From positions 1 to 10,470 of the forward strand of contig NZ_JADNAT010000041.1 in the NCBI RefSeq assembly GCF_015550425.1: a stretch of DNA of 10,470 nt. The letters run 5' to 3'. The notes beneath the pieces are model-generated. The model was given only the letters and a program-made list of their open reading frames with translations. It had not been told where the DNA came from and ran no database searches. This DNA comes from Clostridium sp. 1001275B_160808_H3 (lineage in GTDB: Bacteria > Bacillota > Clostridia > Clostridiales > Clostridiaceae). Shown here piece after piece: positions 1 to 8,200 of the stretch (within the stretch, counting starts at the first letter, position 1; the number at the start of each line of letters is the position of its first letter). Position numbers and translations under genes: made by a program.

Positions 1-2463
<2,463 letters not shown>

Positions 2464-2569
2464 ATAATTTTATAGAATATTTATAGAAAAAAATAAAAGA
2501 GATATAGGTTTTATTAATATTTTAAGAGAATATCTAAAAATTTGTGTAAATAATAAATTTAATTTACTA

Positions 2570-2604
2570 ATATAACTGGAAATTTTATTTCCAGTTATAT
2601 TTTT
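2570..2604 (+). terminator. Intrinsic terminator of the collagen-like gene
   Basis: The 13-bp perfect arms ATATAACTGGAAA (2570-2582) and TTTCCAGTTATAT (2588-2600) enclose a 5-base loop. A TTTT tract follows, then further T-rich sequence. The hairpin lies about 107 bases after the stop codon at 2463. Confidence 0.85.
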
Positions 2605-2698
2605 ATCCTTTTATTGAAATAATAATACTGAGTTTTTCTATACCTTTAGTTTCTGATAAAATGATTTAATATTCATTAGAACTTAAAAAGTAGAAGCT

Positions 2699-3231
2699 TT
2701 AAATTATTTCATTCTTATTTAATCTATCCCAAGATATTATCATAAATTGAGATATGATTAACACCAAATTAGAAATTGGTGACGTCAATTTTTGCATAAT
2801 AACTTCGGTAGCTAAATATAATGATTTTCTTAAAGGATCGTCTGTTGGTAAGATGGTTCTTGTTTTTGTGAATTTTCTTATCTGTCTATTTATCCATTCT
2901 AAAATATTTGTAGTATATATCATTTTTCTTATTTGTTCATTAAAAGCAAAGAATGTTGATAATTTATCCCAATTTATATAACAAGAATCAATTACATTTG
3001 AGTACTTGTCATTCCATATATTTTTAACGTTTCTATTATTTAAGCCATTGCATACACTTAGCCAAAATTTTGCACCTTCTGCTTCATCAATCCAAATTCC
3101 AAGGATATCTTCATATCTATTCATATCAATTCATAAGCATATATAGGCTGCTTTAGTTGCTATTCTATGGCATCTCTAACCTTGAAATGAATAGCATCCA
3201 TATATACTATAGGATAAACATCATCTACCAC
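2699..3231 (-). pseudogene. IS256-family (mutator-type) transposase remnant
   Basis: Read on the minus strand, the remnant begins near 3228 with VDDVYPIVYMDAIHFKVRD, matching the region of the first catalytic Asp in IS256 transposases. A frameshift near 3167-3171 moves the reading to RIATKAAYICL, and a TGA (3131-3133) replaces the expected Gly codon. The rest, from the ATG at 3124, stays open for 141 residues: DILGIWIDEAEGAKFWLSV, then WNDKYSNV, IYTTNILEWINRQIRK (E76 matches the catalytic Glu), PTDDPLRKSLYLAT and the normal C-terminus. Between NVKNI and WNDKYSNV (about 3016/3017) some 60 family residues, including the second catalytic Asp, are absent without loss of frame. The N-terminal third is missing too. 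The element cannot make an active transposase. Family recognition comes from these motifs and is firm; the size of the missing block is estimated from memory of the family. Confidence 0.87.
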
Positions 3232-3246
3232 TTAAAATATAAAAAA

Positions 3247-3297
3247 GGATGTAGTAGATTTGCTTTTACACAAATCTTTCTACATCCTCATTTTTTT
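3247..3297 (+). repeat. Hairpin with T-tract, possible IS left end or terminator
   Basis: Bases 3247-3262 (GGATGTAGTAGATTTG) pair with 3271-3287 (CAAATCTTTCTACATCC), with one bulged base, and T7 follows at 3291-3297. The hairpin sits only about 15 bases from the first recognisable transposase codon, on the side where the element's left end should be. Read on the minus strand it contains GATTTGTGTAAAAG, which recalls the inner part of IS256-type terminal repeats. No matching repeat is visible on the other side of the remnant near 2640-2698, so a plain transcription terminator is equally possible. Confidence 0.5.
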
Positions 3298-3368
3298 ATA
3301 AGAATGAAATTTAAAATGTATAATCATTTAGAAGGAAATCAAGCTCATGGGCATTAGTTGTTTAAGAT

Positions 3369-3725
3369 TTATTTTTTACAGCGTAAGGCGACATCTTTTC
3401 CTTGTGTTATTAGGTGATTTACATGTGATTCTCCCCAATTGCATAACACATCAAGTACATCACCCAATGATTTTCCATATTCACTCAATGAATATTCTAC
3501 CTTTGGCGGAACTTGATTATAGACAGTACGAGTAATGATATTGTCAGCCTCTAGTTCCCTAAGTTGTTGTATTAACATCTTTTGGCTAATTCTTGGAATA
3601 TTTCTTTGTAGATCACTTGGTCTTAATGAAGAATAACGTAGATTGCACAAAATGATAGGTTTCCATTTGCCGCCAATGACGTCCATTGTGGCCTCAACAC
3701 CAATGTTATAAATTTTTTTCTCCAT
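3369..3725 (-). CDS. HxlR-family winged helix-turn-helix transcriptional regulator
   Basis: This 118-residue DNA-binding protein is the usual size for HxlR/YodB-type regulators, which act as dimers and often control an adjacent oxidoreductase. Family marks, in order: VEATMDVIGGKWKPIIL (helix 1 and start of the winged helix), the recognition region RISQKMLIQQLRELEADNII, the wing YNQVPPKVEYSLSEYG, and the C-terminal dimer helix ending CNWGESHVNHL. The start is the ATG at 3723-3725, preceded by GGAGG with a 5-base gap. An upstream TTG in the same frame overlaps that Shine-Dalgarno sequence and is rejected. The N-terminal Cys used for redox sensing in YodB-like members is replaced (YNIGVEAT); Cys residues are present in ILCNL and VLCNWG. 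The gene is divergent from the dehydrogenase at 4611, its likely target by analogy. The inducing signal is unknown. Confidence 0.92.
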   Translation of the reverse strand: MEKKIYNIGVEATMDVIGGKWKPIILCNLRYSSLRPSDLQRNIPRISQKMLIQQLRELEADNIITRTVYNQVPPKVEYSLSEYGKSLGDVLDVLCNWGESHVNHLITQGKDVALRCKK

Positions 3726-3759
3726 AATTACCTCCAAATTTCTTAGTTCGATCTGTTAA

Positions 3760-3789
3760 GTTATATGAACATTGATCTTCTCTACTCAA
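3760..3789 (-). promoter_or_regulatory. Putative sigma-A promoter of the HxlR-type regulator
   Basis: On the minus strand, TTGAGT (3784-3789) and TATAAC (3760-3765) are separated by 18 bases, about 35 bases before the ATG. The -10 matches five of six consensus bases and the -35 matches four. AT-rich DNA produces such matches easily. Confidence 0.4.
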
Positions 3790-3979
3790 GGAAATACAAT
3801 AAGTTTGAAAGGAACTTACTTACAGCATTCATACAAACATTATAATCGCATAAATTTAATAAAAAAATAAAGCTAAAAAATATGGTTCACCATTAAATTT
3901 AATTTCAGATAGATGGTAAGCATATAAGAAAGCAATAGCTATGTTATTGCCAGATACAAAACACCCCTAAGGAGAACAA

Positions 3980-4120
3980 ATGTCTAATGATATAAACATT
4001 AATAATATAGAATCTTCTAGCAAAATTTTTAAAGCGCGGTATAAACACAAAAAAGGATTTAATTCATTTTCGCTATCGATAGCTTTACTAAAAACTCTTG
4101 TTTATTATCTGCATAATTAG
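3980..4120 (+). CDS. Small hypothetical protein (46 aa), possibly a truncated gene
   Basis: The ATG at 3980 is preceded by AAGGAG (3969-3974) at proper spacing, which is the main evidence for translation. The product is a basic, Lys- and Ser-rich N-terminal part (MSNDININNIESSSKIF, then ARYKHKKGFN) followed by a short hydrophobic stretch SLSIALLKTLVYYL, ending at TAG 4118-4120. I do not recognise a family. It may be the intact 5' end of a gene whose remainder has been lost, since only broken sequence follows. The minus strand here also carries a short open stretch, so strand assignment is not secure. Confidence 0.35.
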   Translation: MSNDININNIESSSKIFKARYKHKKGFNSFSLSIALLKTLVYYLHN

Positions 4121-4412
4121 CTTTAATATCTTTGATTAACCTGAAAATCTAATTTTATTGCAGGCTTATTTGCTATGCAAAAAATATCCAAACTTAGATA
4201 GTTTTCAAAGAATGAGAAATTCTAAGATTTATTAAGAGTTTTTTTCATAACGGCTTAACAGATTCTTTTATTTTAACAAGATTTACTTTTAGGTAAGTAT
4301 AACACAAAAAAGTAGGTACTAGACAAATTATCTTTAAAAATTATATATTATATATTGATGTTGGTAATAATAAAAAGAGGATATATAAATTATTTATACA
4401 TTAGAAACGAGA

Positions 4413-4532
4413 ATGATATTGGAAAATGGAGTTGAAATAAATGGATTTGGTTTTGAATTATTTAAATTAAACTATAATGAAACAAATGAAACTATAAAAG
4501 AAGAGATAATTAGATATATTGTTTATATGTAG
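4413..4532 (+). pseudogene. Short frame, apparently a frameshifted gene fragment
   Basis: From ATG 4413 the frame reads MILENGVEINGFGFELFKLN and continues acidic (NETNETIKEEIIRY) to a TAG at 4530-4532, 39 residues. Just before the stop, a shift of one base would continue as YCLYVGPDPASFHFI, which looks more protein-like than the in-frame ending. No Shine-Dalgarno sequence precedes the ATG. The family is not recognised. Chance openness in AT-rich DNA remains possible. Confidence 0.25.
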
Positions 4533-4559
4533 GACCAGATCCAGCAAGTTTTCATTTCA

Positions 4560-4575
4560 TATAATTTAATATAAT
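4560..4575 (+). promoter_or_regulatory. Twin TATAAT boxes upstream of the dehydrogenase
   Basis: Two exact TATAAT hexamers at 4560-4565 and 4570-4575 lie 36-51 bases before the TTG start, a suitable position for a -10 element. No good -35 hexamer sits 16-18 bases upstream of either. That could mean an activator- or regulator-dependent promoter, or chance. Confidence 0.3.
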
Positions 4576-4610
4576 ATCATAATCTCAATGAGTTGAAAGG
4601 AGTGTTTATT

Positions 4611-5405
4611 TTGGAATTAGGATTAAGGAATAAGCTTGCACTTGTTACTGGTTCAACGAAAGGCATTGGAAAGGCAATTGCCATTGAGCTGGCAAAAGAA
4701 GGAGCGAATGTTATAATAAATGGTAGAAAAGAAGATGATGTATTGAAGGTTGTAGAGGAAATTAAGGAGAAGTTTCCAGATACAAAACCTCAGAGTGCTT
4801 CCGCGGATTTAGCAAATTATTCAGAAAGGGAAAGGTTGTTTCAGAAGTTTCCAAGAGTTGATATTTTAATTAATAATATGGGGATTTTTCAGCCAATGGA
4901 ATATTGGGATATAACTGATGAGATTTGGGAAAGGTTTTTCCAAGTTAATGTTATGGCAGGAAATGCCCTAGTAAAATTTTATATGCCGCATATGTTGGAG
5001 CAGAATTTTGGTAGGATCATTTTTGTTGCAAGTGAGGAAGCATTAATGCCATCTGGGGAAATGCCACAGTACAGCATGACAAAAACTATGAATCTATCAC
5101 TTGCGAAAAGTCTGTCAAAATTGACAAAGGGAACACAGGTTACAGTGAATACCATTATGCCTGGTTCTACACTAACAGAAGGAGTGCAGGATATGCTTGA
5201 GAATATGTATCGTGATAGCTCTATAGCACCAGAGGAATGGGAAGCTGATTTCATGAAGAATCATAGACCACTTTCTCAGATACAGCGATTAATTAGACCA
5301 GAAGAAATTGGGCGTTTTGCAGCCTTTGTTGCAAGTCCATTTGCTTCATCTCTTTCTGGAGCAGCACTTCGTATTGATGGCGGGATGGTTCCTACTATAT
5401 TCTAG
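4611..5405 (+). CDS. Short-chain dehydrogenase/reductase (SDR), NAD(P)-dependent
   Basis: This is a classical SDR of 264 residues that interconverts an alcohol and a carbonyl group using NAD(H) or NADP(H) in the cytoplasm; the substrate is not evident. Visible marks: the nucleotide-binding TGSTKGIG (residues 13-20), NNMG (88-91), and the catalytic tetrad Asn113 (FFQVNV), Ser141 (FVASEEA), Tyr154 and Lys158 (YSMTK). The C-terminal SGAALRIDGG is typical of FabG-like enzymes. NGRKEDD after the second strand carries an Arg, which favours NADP. The start is taken as TTG 4611 because AAAGGAG (4596-4602) lies 8 bases upstream. A TTG at 4593 in the same frame overlaps that site and would add six residues before the family's normal MELGL start. 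The divergent HxlR regulator is the likely controller. Confidence 0.93.
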   Translation: MELGLRNKLALVTGSTKGIGKAIAIELAKEGANVIINGRKEDDVLKVVEEIKEKFPDTKPQSASADLANYSERERLFQKFPRVDILINNMGIFQPMEYWDITDEIWERFFQVNVMAGNALVKFYMPHMLEQNFGRIIFVASEEALMPSGEMPQYSMTKTMNLSLAKSLSKLTKGTQVTVNTIMPGSTLTEGVQDMLENMYRDSSIAPEEWEADFMKNHRPLSQIQRLIRPEEIGRFAAFVASPFASSLSGAALRIDGGMVPTIF

Positions 5406-5421
5406 AATATAGATTTATGTT

Positions 5422-5568
5422 ATGAAAGCTTTCCAGCTGGTATGTAGGAACACTGTTACAGGGATATCTTCGGAAATAGTCCAATTAAGAGGTATAAATG
5501 GAGAGAGTTTGGGAGGGATTGATGCAAATTATTCAATGTCTTTATCTCTAGCATTATTATTAAAATAA
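5422..5568 (+). CDS. Small ORF downstream of the dehydrogenase (48 aa), uncertain
   Basis: From ATG 5422, 16 bases after the dehydrogenase stop, a frame of 48 codons runs to TAA 5566-5568. It reads MKAFQLVCRNTVTGISSEIV, then QLRGINGESLGGIDANYS, and ends in a hydrophobic run SLSLALLLK. There is no convincing Shine-Dalgarno sequence before the ATG. The amino-acid composition looks protein-like, so it could be a translationally coupled small gene or the tail of a decayed one. I do not recognise it. Confidence 0.25.
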   Translation: MKAFQLVCRNTVTGISSEIVQLRGINGESLGGIDANYSMSLSLALLLK

Positions 5569-5617
5569 TGGACATATTTAATATAATTAGCTTAAAATAA
5601 GATTAATTAAAGAATAA

Positions 5618-5662
5618 AAAGAGATATAAGCTTTATTGACAAATTAAAGTTTATATCTCTTT
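5618..5662 (-). terminator. Terminator hairpin between convergent dehydrogenase and FAD genes
   Basis: The 18-base arms at 5618-5635 (AAAGAGATATAAGCTTTA) and 5645-5662 (TAAAGTTTATATCTCTTT) pair along their whole length, with one non-Watson-Crick position, around a 9-base loop. On the minus strand the stem begins 6 bases after the FAD gene's stop and is followed by TTTTTATTCTTT. On the plus strand the tail is TTTCTTATATT. It can therefore act in both directions, more strongly for the minus-strand gene. Confidence 0.82.
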
Positions 5663-5668
5663 CTTATA

Positions 5669-6937
5669 TTACTTATTAAATATATCTAATAATGATAAAG
5701 ATTTAACTCTTTCATAAATAATATCTTTATCTGTAGTATATAAATTAAGTTCTTTCATTCTTTCAAAGTATTCTCCACCAGAAAATGTATGTCTTAGGCT
5801 TTTACCATCTTCCATATCTAAAGCTTCATTTGCAAAGGCAATTATATCACCTATTGCTAAATCTCTAGGTAAAACTAATAATGGCTCATTTAATGTAAAT
5901 TTAACAGCATTATATCCTGCTAAAGCCCCTGTTACAATAACTTCTGTATGACCTACAAAAAATCCAGATTTTTCACCAGCACAAAACATATTATTTAACC
6001 CTAATATTTTCATTGAATTATCTCTAGGACTTGAAGCTAAATATCTAATAGAATTTGATTGACCACCAGACAATGGATCGATATATCTTGCATTCTCAAG
6101 TCCGGGTATTTTTCTAAGCTTATCTAATGGATAGTATGAAGTCATAAGTTTAATATGTCCAGTATCCAATAAAATAACATTTTCAGCAAATTCTTTTAAA
6201 GCATATTGCTGGCAAACTTTTTGACTTAGTTTATCTAGATTTATATCTTCTTGTGGAATTGGTAGAGTAGCAACCCCATATTGATTAAGTATATCTAGTA
6301 TATCTTTAGATAGTGATTCTCGAGGGAGTTCACAGGATCCACTCATAGCTCCAGGAGTACCATTTGCTCTTTCTCCTATGATATCTTTTATACCAGCTTT
6401 AGCACTTAGGCTTTCTCTTCCACCAAATGAAGGACACCTTAATATGCACATGGAACAACCATTTCCATACCTGTTACAATTAGTCATAGGACCTGTTGAA
6501 CCAGTAGTTTCTATAAATACATCACCATCTATAAAAGATCCATCGGCCAATTTGATTTTAGTTATAGAGTTGTTTGCCAAAGATACGTTGATTGCTCTGC
6601 TCTTAAAATGAATATTAATTCCTAAAGATAAAATGTATCTTCTTATCTCTGGTTCTGCTTTAGCTATGTCAGTTAAATTAGCATGTTTATGGCCAGAAAA
6701 TTCTATATTTTTATGAATAGCAAGAGAATCGATAATATCTATTAACTCATTAGCACCTAATAATGAAAGTTCTTCTGCAGCTGTAAATCTACCATTGTTT
6801 CTCATTATTCCACCGACATTACCAACACCTAAAAGCATATCAGTTCTTTCAATTATATGAACTTCTGCGCCCATTTTTCTTGCTTGTATAGCAGCTTGAC
6901 AACCAGCAAAACCACCACCTATTATAATAATTTTCAT
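5669..6937 (-). CDS. FAD-dependent oxidoreductase with Cys cluster
   Basis: This is a 422-residue flavoprotein. The N-terminus MKIIIIGGGFAG is a Rossmann dinucleotide-binding strand-turn (GxGxxG, residues 7-12), and Glu30 in VHIIERTD is placed to bind the ADP ribose. Further on come GNVGGIMRNNGRFTA, GDVFIETTGSTGPM, then Cys154, Cys161, Cys164 and Cys168 (CSMCILRCPSFGGR), LLDTGHIKLM, and near the C-terminus FCAGEKSGFFVGHTEVIVTG, the second FAD-contacting segment. The overall plan recalls the GidA/TrmFO-like flavoproteins, but tRNA modification cannot be claimed from this. The substrate is unknown. The start is ATG 6937, preceded by GAGG 9 bases upstream. A TTG five codons earlier overlaps that site and is rejected. 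It is probably a single-gene transcript, since hairpins lie on both sides. Confidence 0.88.
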   Translation of the reverse strand: MKIIIIGGGFAGCQAAIQARKMGAEVHIIERTDMLLGVGNVGGIMRNNGRFTAAEELSLLGANELIDIIDSLAIHKNIEFSGHKHANLTDIAKAEPEIRRYILSLGINIHFKSRAINVSLANNSITKIKLADGSFIDGDVFIETTGSTGPMTNCNRYGNGCSMCILRCPSFGGRESLSAKAGIKDIIGERANGTPGAMSGSCELPRESLSKDILDILNQYGVATLPIPQEDINLDKLSQKVCQQYALKEFAENVILLDTGHIKLMTSYYPLDKLRKIPGLENARYIDPLSGGQSNSIRYLASSPRDNSMKILGLNNMFCAGEKSGFFVGHTEVIVTGALAGYNAVKFTLNEPLLVLPRDLAIGDIIAFANEALDMEDGKSLRHTFSGGEYFERMKELNLYTTDKDIIYERVKSLSLLDIFNK

Positions 6938-7036
6938 TATATTATACCTCAAATATTAATGTTAATAATAAACTATTCTATGGTCATTAAAATGATACTA
7001 TAATTTGGTTTTTATTACATAGCTATTAAAACGGAA

Positions 7037-7063
7037 ATGACGACTTTAAAATAAAGTCGTCAT
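7037..7063 (-). terminator. Terminator of the NIF3-insert-like gene
   Basis: The perfect 12-bp arms ATGACGACTTTA (7037-7048) and TAAAGTCGTCAT (7052-7063) enclose a 3-base loop. On the minus strand the hairpin follows the stop at 7079 by 15 bases and runs into TTCCGTTTTAAT. The tail is modest, but the stem is strong and well placed. Confidence 0.75.
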
Positions 7064-7078
7064 AATTATCTTTATAAA

Positions 7079-7399
7079 TTAATTTATTACAGGAAATATG
7101 TTATAAACAGGCTCTTCATATGGATGAAGTTTTTTTATAACGTTAATAACTTCAAAGGCTAAATCTTTATCACATCTAAATTCTATTTTAGCCTCTTTCT
7201 CAATAGATAAGTTACCTTCTTTCCCAATATGAGGATTAGATCCTTTTAATGGTCTGAAGTAACCATTAACTTCGCTTATAGACATACAATTATCATAGTT
7301 TCCTATAGTCAAAGCACCAGTTCTATTTATTGCTTCCCTCAATTTATCTACAAATTCAAAAGGAATAAATATTTCAAACTTAACTTTTGTGTAATTCAT
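7079..7399 (-). CDS. Stand-alone NIF3/YqfO insert-domain protein (PII/CutA-like fold)
   Basis: This 106-residue protein matches the domain that in YqfO-type NIF3 proteins is inserted between the two halves of the dinuclear-metal enzyme. Characteristic stretches are FIPFEFVDKLREAINRTGA, TIGNYDNCMS (family: GxIGNYxxCSF), GYFRPLKGSNPHIGKEG (family: GTFxPLxGANPxIGxxG) and the C-terminal KKLHPYEEPVYNIFPV (family: HPYEEPAYDIYPL). The flanking NIF3 catalytic halves are absent, so the protein probably acts as a small ligand- or metal-binding trimer. Its partner is unknown. The start ATG 7399 gives a product beginning MNYTKVKFEIFIP. The frame is open 30 codons further up, but that extension has no family resemblance. 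AGGGGG lies 12 bases upstream, a little distant. Confidence 0.85.
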   Translation of the reverse strand: MNYTKVKFEIFIPFEFVDKLREAINRTGALTIGNYDNCMSISEVNGYFRPLKGSNPHIGKEGNLSIEKEAKIEFRCDKDLAFEVINVIKKLHPYEEPVYNIFPVIN

Positions 7400-7456
7400 A
7401 TATTGAATAGACCCCCTATTAATAGCTATATTTAAATAATATCTTATTAGAAGAAA

Positions 7457-7486
7457 ATAGTAAACGAAATTAATGTCTATTATCAA
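7457..7486 (-). promoter_or_regulatory. Putative promoter of the NIF3-insert-like gene
   Basis: On the minus strand, TTGATA (7481-7486) and TACTAT (7457-7462) are separated by 18 bases, about 58 bases before the ATG at 7399. They match five and four of six consensus bases. This is a weak inference in AT-rich DNA. Confidence 0.3.
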
Positions 7487-7515
7487 CAAAAGTTAAATTT
7501 AAAAAATTTCATAAA

Positions 7516-7671
7516 ATGCCTAAAAAAACTAATAAATTATTATTAATAATAAAATTTATGAAAGAAAATAGCAGATATTTAGAGAAAAAACTAGAAAAGT
7601 ATGAAAAAACTTATATCATATATCTTTTAAATATATACAGCATACTATATAGTGAAGAAGATAAAATTTAG
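7516..7671 (+). CDS. Small ORF before the DUF3592-like gene (51 aa), uncertain
   Basis: An ATG at 7516 opens 51 codons ending at TAG 7669-7671, 14 bases before the next gene's GTG. The product is Lys-, Leu- and Ile-rich (MPKKTNKLLLIIKFMKENSR, later LEKKLEKYEKTYIIYLL) and could form an amphipathic helix. No Shine-Dalgarno sequence precedes it, nor the internal ATG at 7558, and such composition arises easily in AT-rich DNA. It may simply be the 5' leader of the downstream gene. Confidence 0.22.
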   Translation: MPKKTNKLLLIIKFMKENSRYLEKKLEKYEKTYIIYLLNIYSILYSEEDKI

Positions 7672-7685
7672 TTGGGGGAATTAAA

Positions 7686-8090
7686 GTGGGAATTTTATTT
7701 GCGATCATTGGGATAATATTAACTATATTTACGGCTTTTAATTTAATAAGAAGTATTGAAGTAAAGAAAAAATCTATAATAAAAAAGGCTAAAGTAATAG
7801 GGTTTGAAAGCTATACTTACTTTATGCCAAGAGCTGAATATCATGCAGTTTATAATGCTAGTATTTATCCGATTTTAGAAGTTGAGGAAGATAATAAGAA
7901 GGTAAGAGTTGCTATATCATATTTAAATGAAAAGTTTAATTTGGAAAAGGGTGATGAATTAGAAGTAATATATCCAAAAGGAAAAGTAGAAAAGCTTAAG
8001 ATATACAGTAATGAAGAGATATATAACTTTTATTATTTAACAATTATAATAGGAATAGTTATCACCTTATTATCAATGACTATAATTTAA
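7686..8090 (+). CDS. DUF3592-like small membrane protein
   Basis: This 134-residue protein has a hydrophobic helix at each end: residues 1-21 (MGILFAIIGIILTIFTAFNL) and about 115-134 (YYLTIIIGIVITLLSMTII). A hydrophilic beta-rich middle lies between them (KAKVIGFESYTY, YPILEVEEDNKKVRVAI, GDELEVIYPKGKVEKLKIYS). This layout, with a ligand-free-looking beta domain between two membrane helices, is that of DUF3592 proteins, whose function is unknown. The start GTG 7686 is set by GGGGG (7674-7678) 7 bases upstream and coincides with the beginning of the first helix. It appears to be a single gene closed by its own terminator, divergent from the NIF3-insert-like gene. Confidence 0.82.
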   Translation: MGILFAIIGIILTIFTAFNLIRSIEVKKKSIIKKAKVIGFESYTYFMPRAEYHAVYNASIYPILEVEEDNKKVRVAISYLNEKFNLEKGDELEVIYPKGKVEKLKIYSNEEIYNFYYLTIIIGIVITLLSMTII

Positions 8091-8121
8091 AAGGGCTAAT
8101 GTTTAGCCCTTTATTATTTTT
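8090..8121 (+). terminator. Terminator of the DUF3592-like gene
   Basis: The 10-bp arms AAAGGGCTAA (8090-8099) and TTAGCCCTTT (8103-8112) enclose a 3-base loop and are followed by ATTATTTTT. The stem begins at the last base of the stop codon. Confidence 0.87.
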
Positions 8122-8200
8122 AAATTGTATAAGAATCCAAAATATTACAAAATACTTATGCAAATATACTATTGTATCAGTATAAATTTAGGAGATATAA

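Larger units (their letters stand above)
3738..4592. other. Long degenerate spacer between regulator and dehydrogenase
   Basis: This stretch of about 0.85 kb is AT-rich and holds no intact gene of normal size. It contains a perfect TATAAT at 3841-3846 (plus strand) with only weak -35 candidates, a 46-codon frame with a good ribosome binding site (3980-4120), a short frame that looks shifted (4413-4532), and fragments open on the minus strand around 4040-4240. The picture fits decayed genes or an old insertion splitting a regulator-target pair that is normally closely spaced. No RNA gene was recognised. Confidence 0.55.

Noticed and set aside
2490..2540. Second terminator-like sequence right after the collagen-like gene (AGATAT and ATATCT about 25 bases apart), resembling half of the hairpin at 5618-5662.
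   Set aside because: Only six bases pair, and no T-run follows. The much stronger hairpin at 2570-2604 explains termination.
2754..3535. Plus-strand frames at 2754-2981, 3157-3357 and 3347-3535.
   Set aside because: The first and third are antisense shadows of the transposase remnant and HxlR gene. The second crosses the remnant's edge and the hairpin, with no ribosome binding site or family resemblance.
4979..5254. Minus-strand frame inside the dehydrogenase.
   Set aside because: It is a shadow of a gene with complete SDR motifs on the plus strand.
6378..6611. Plus-strand frame inside the FAD protein gene.
   Set aside because: It is antisense to the Cys-cluster region of a well-supported gene and has no start signals.
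7400..7489. 30-codon N-terminal extension of the NIF3-insert-like protein.
   Set aside because: It has no resemblance to the family, overlaps the putative promoter, and the family alignment begins at MNYTKVKFEIFIP.
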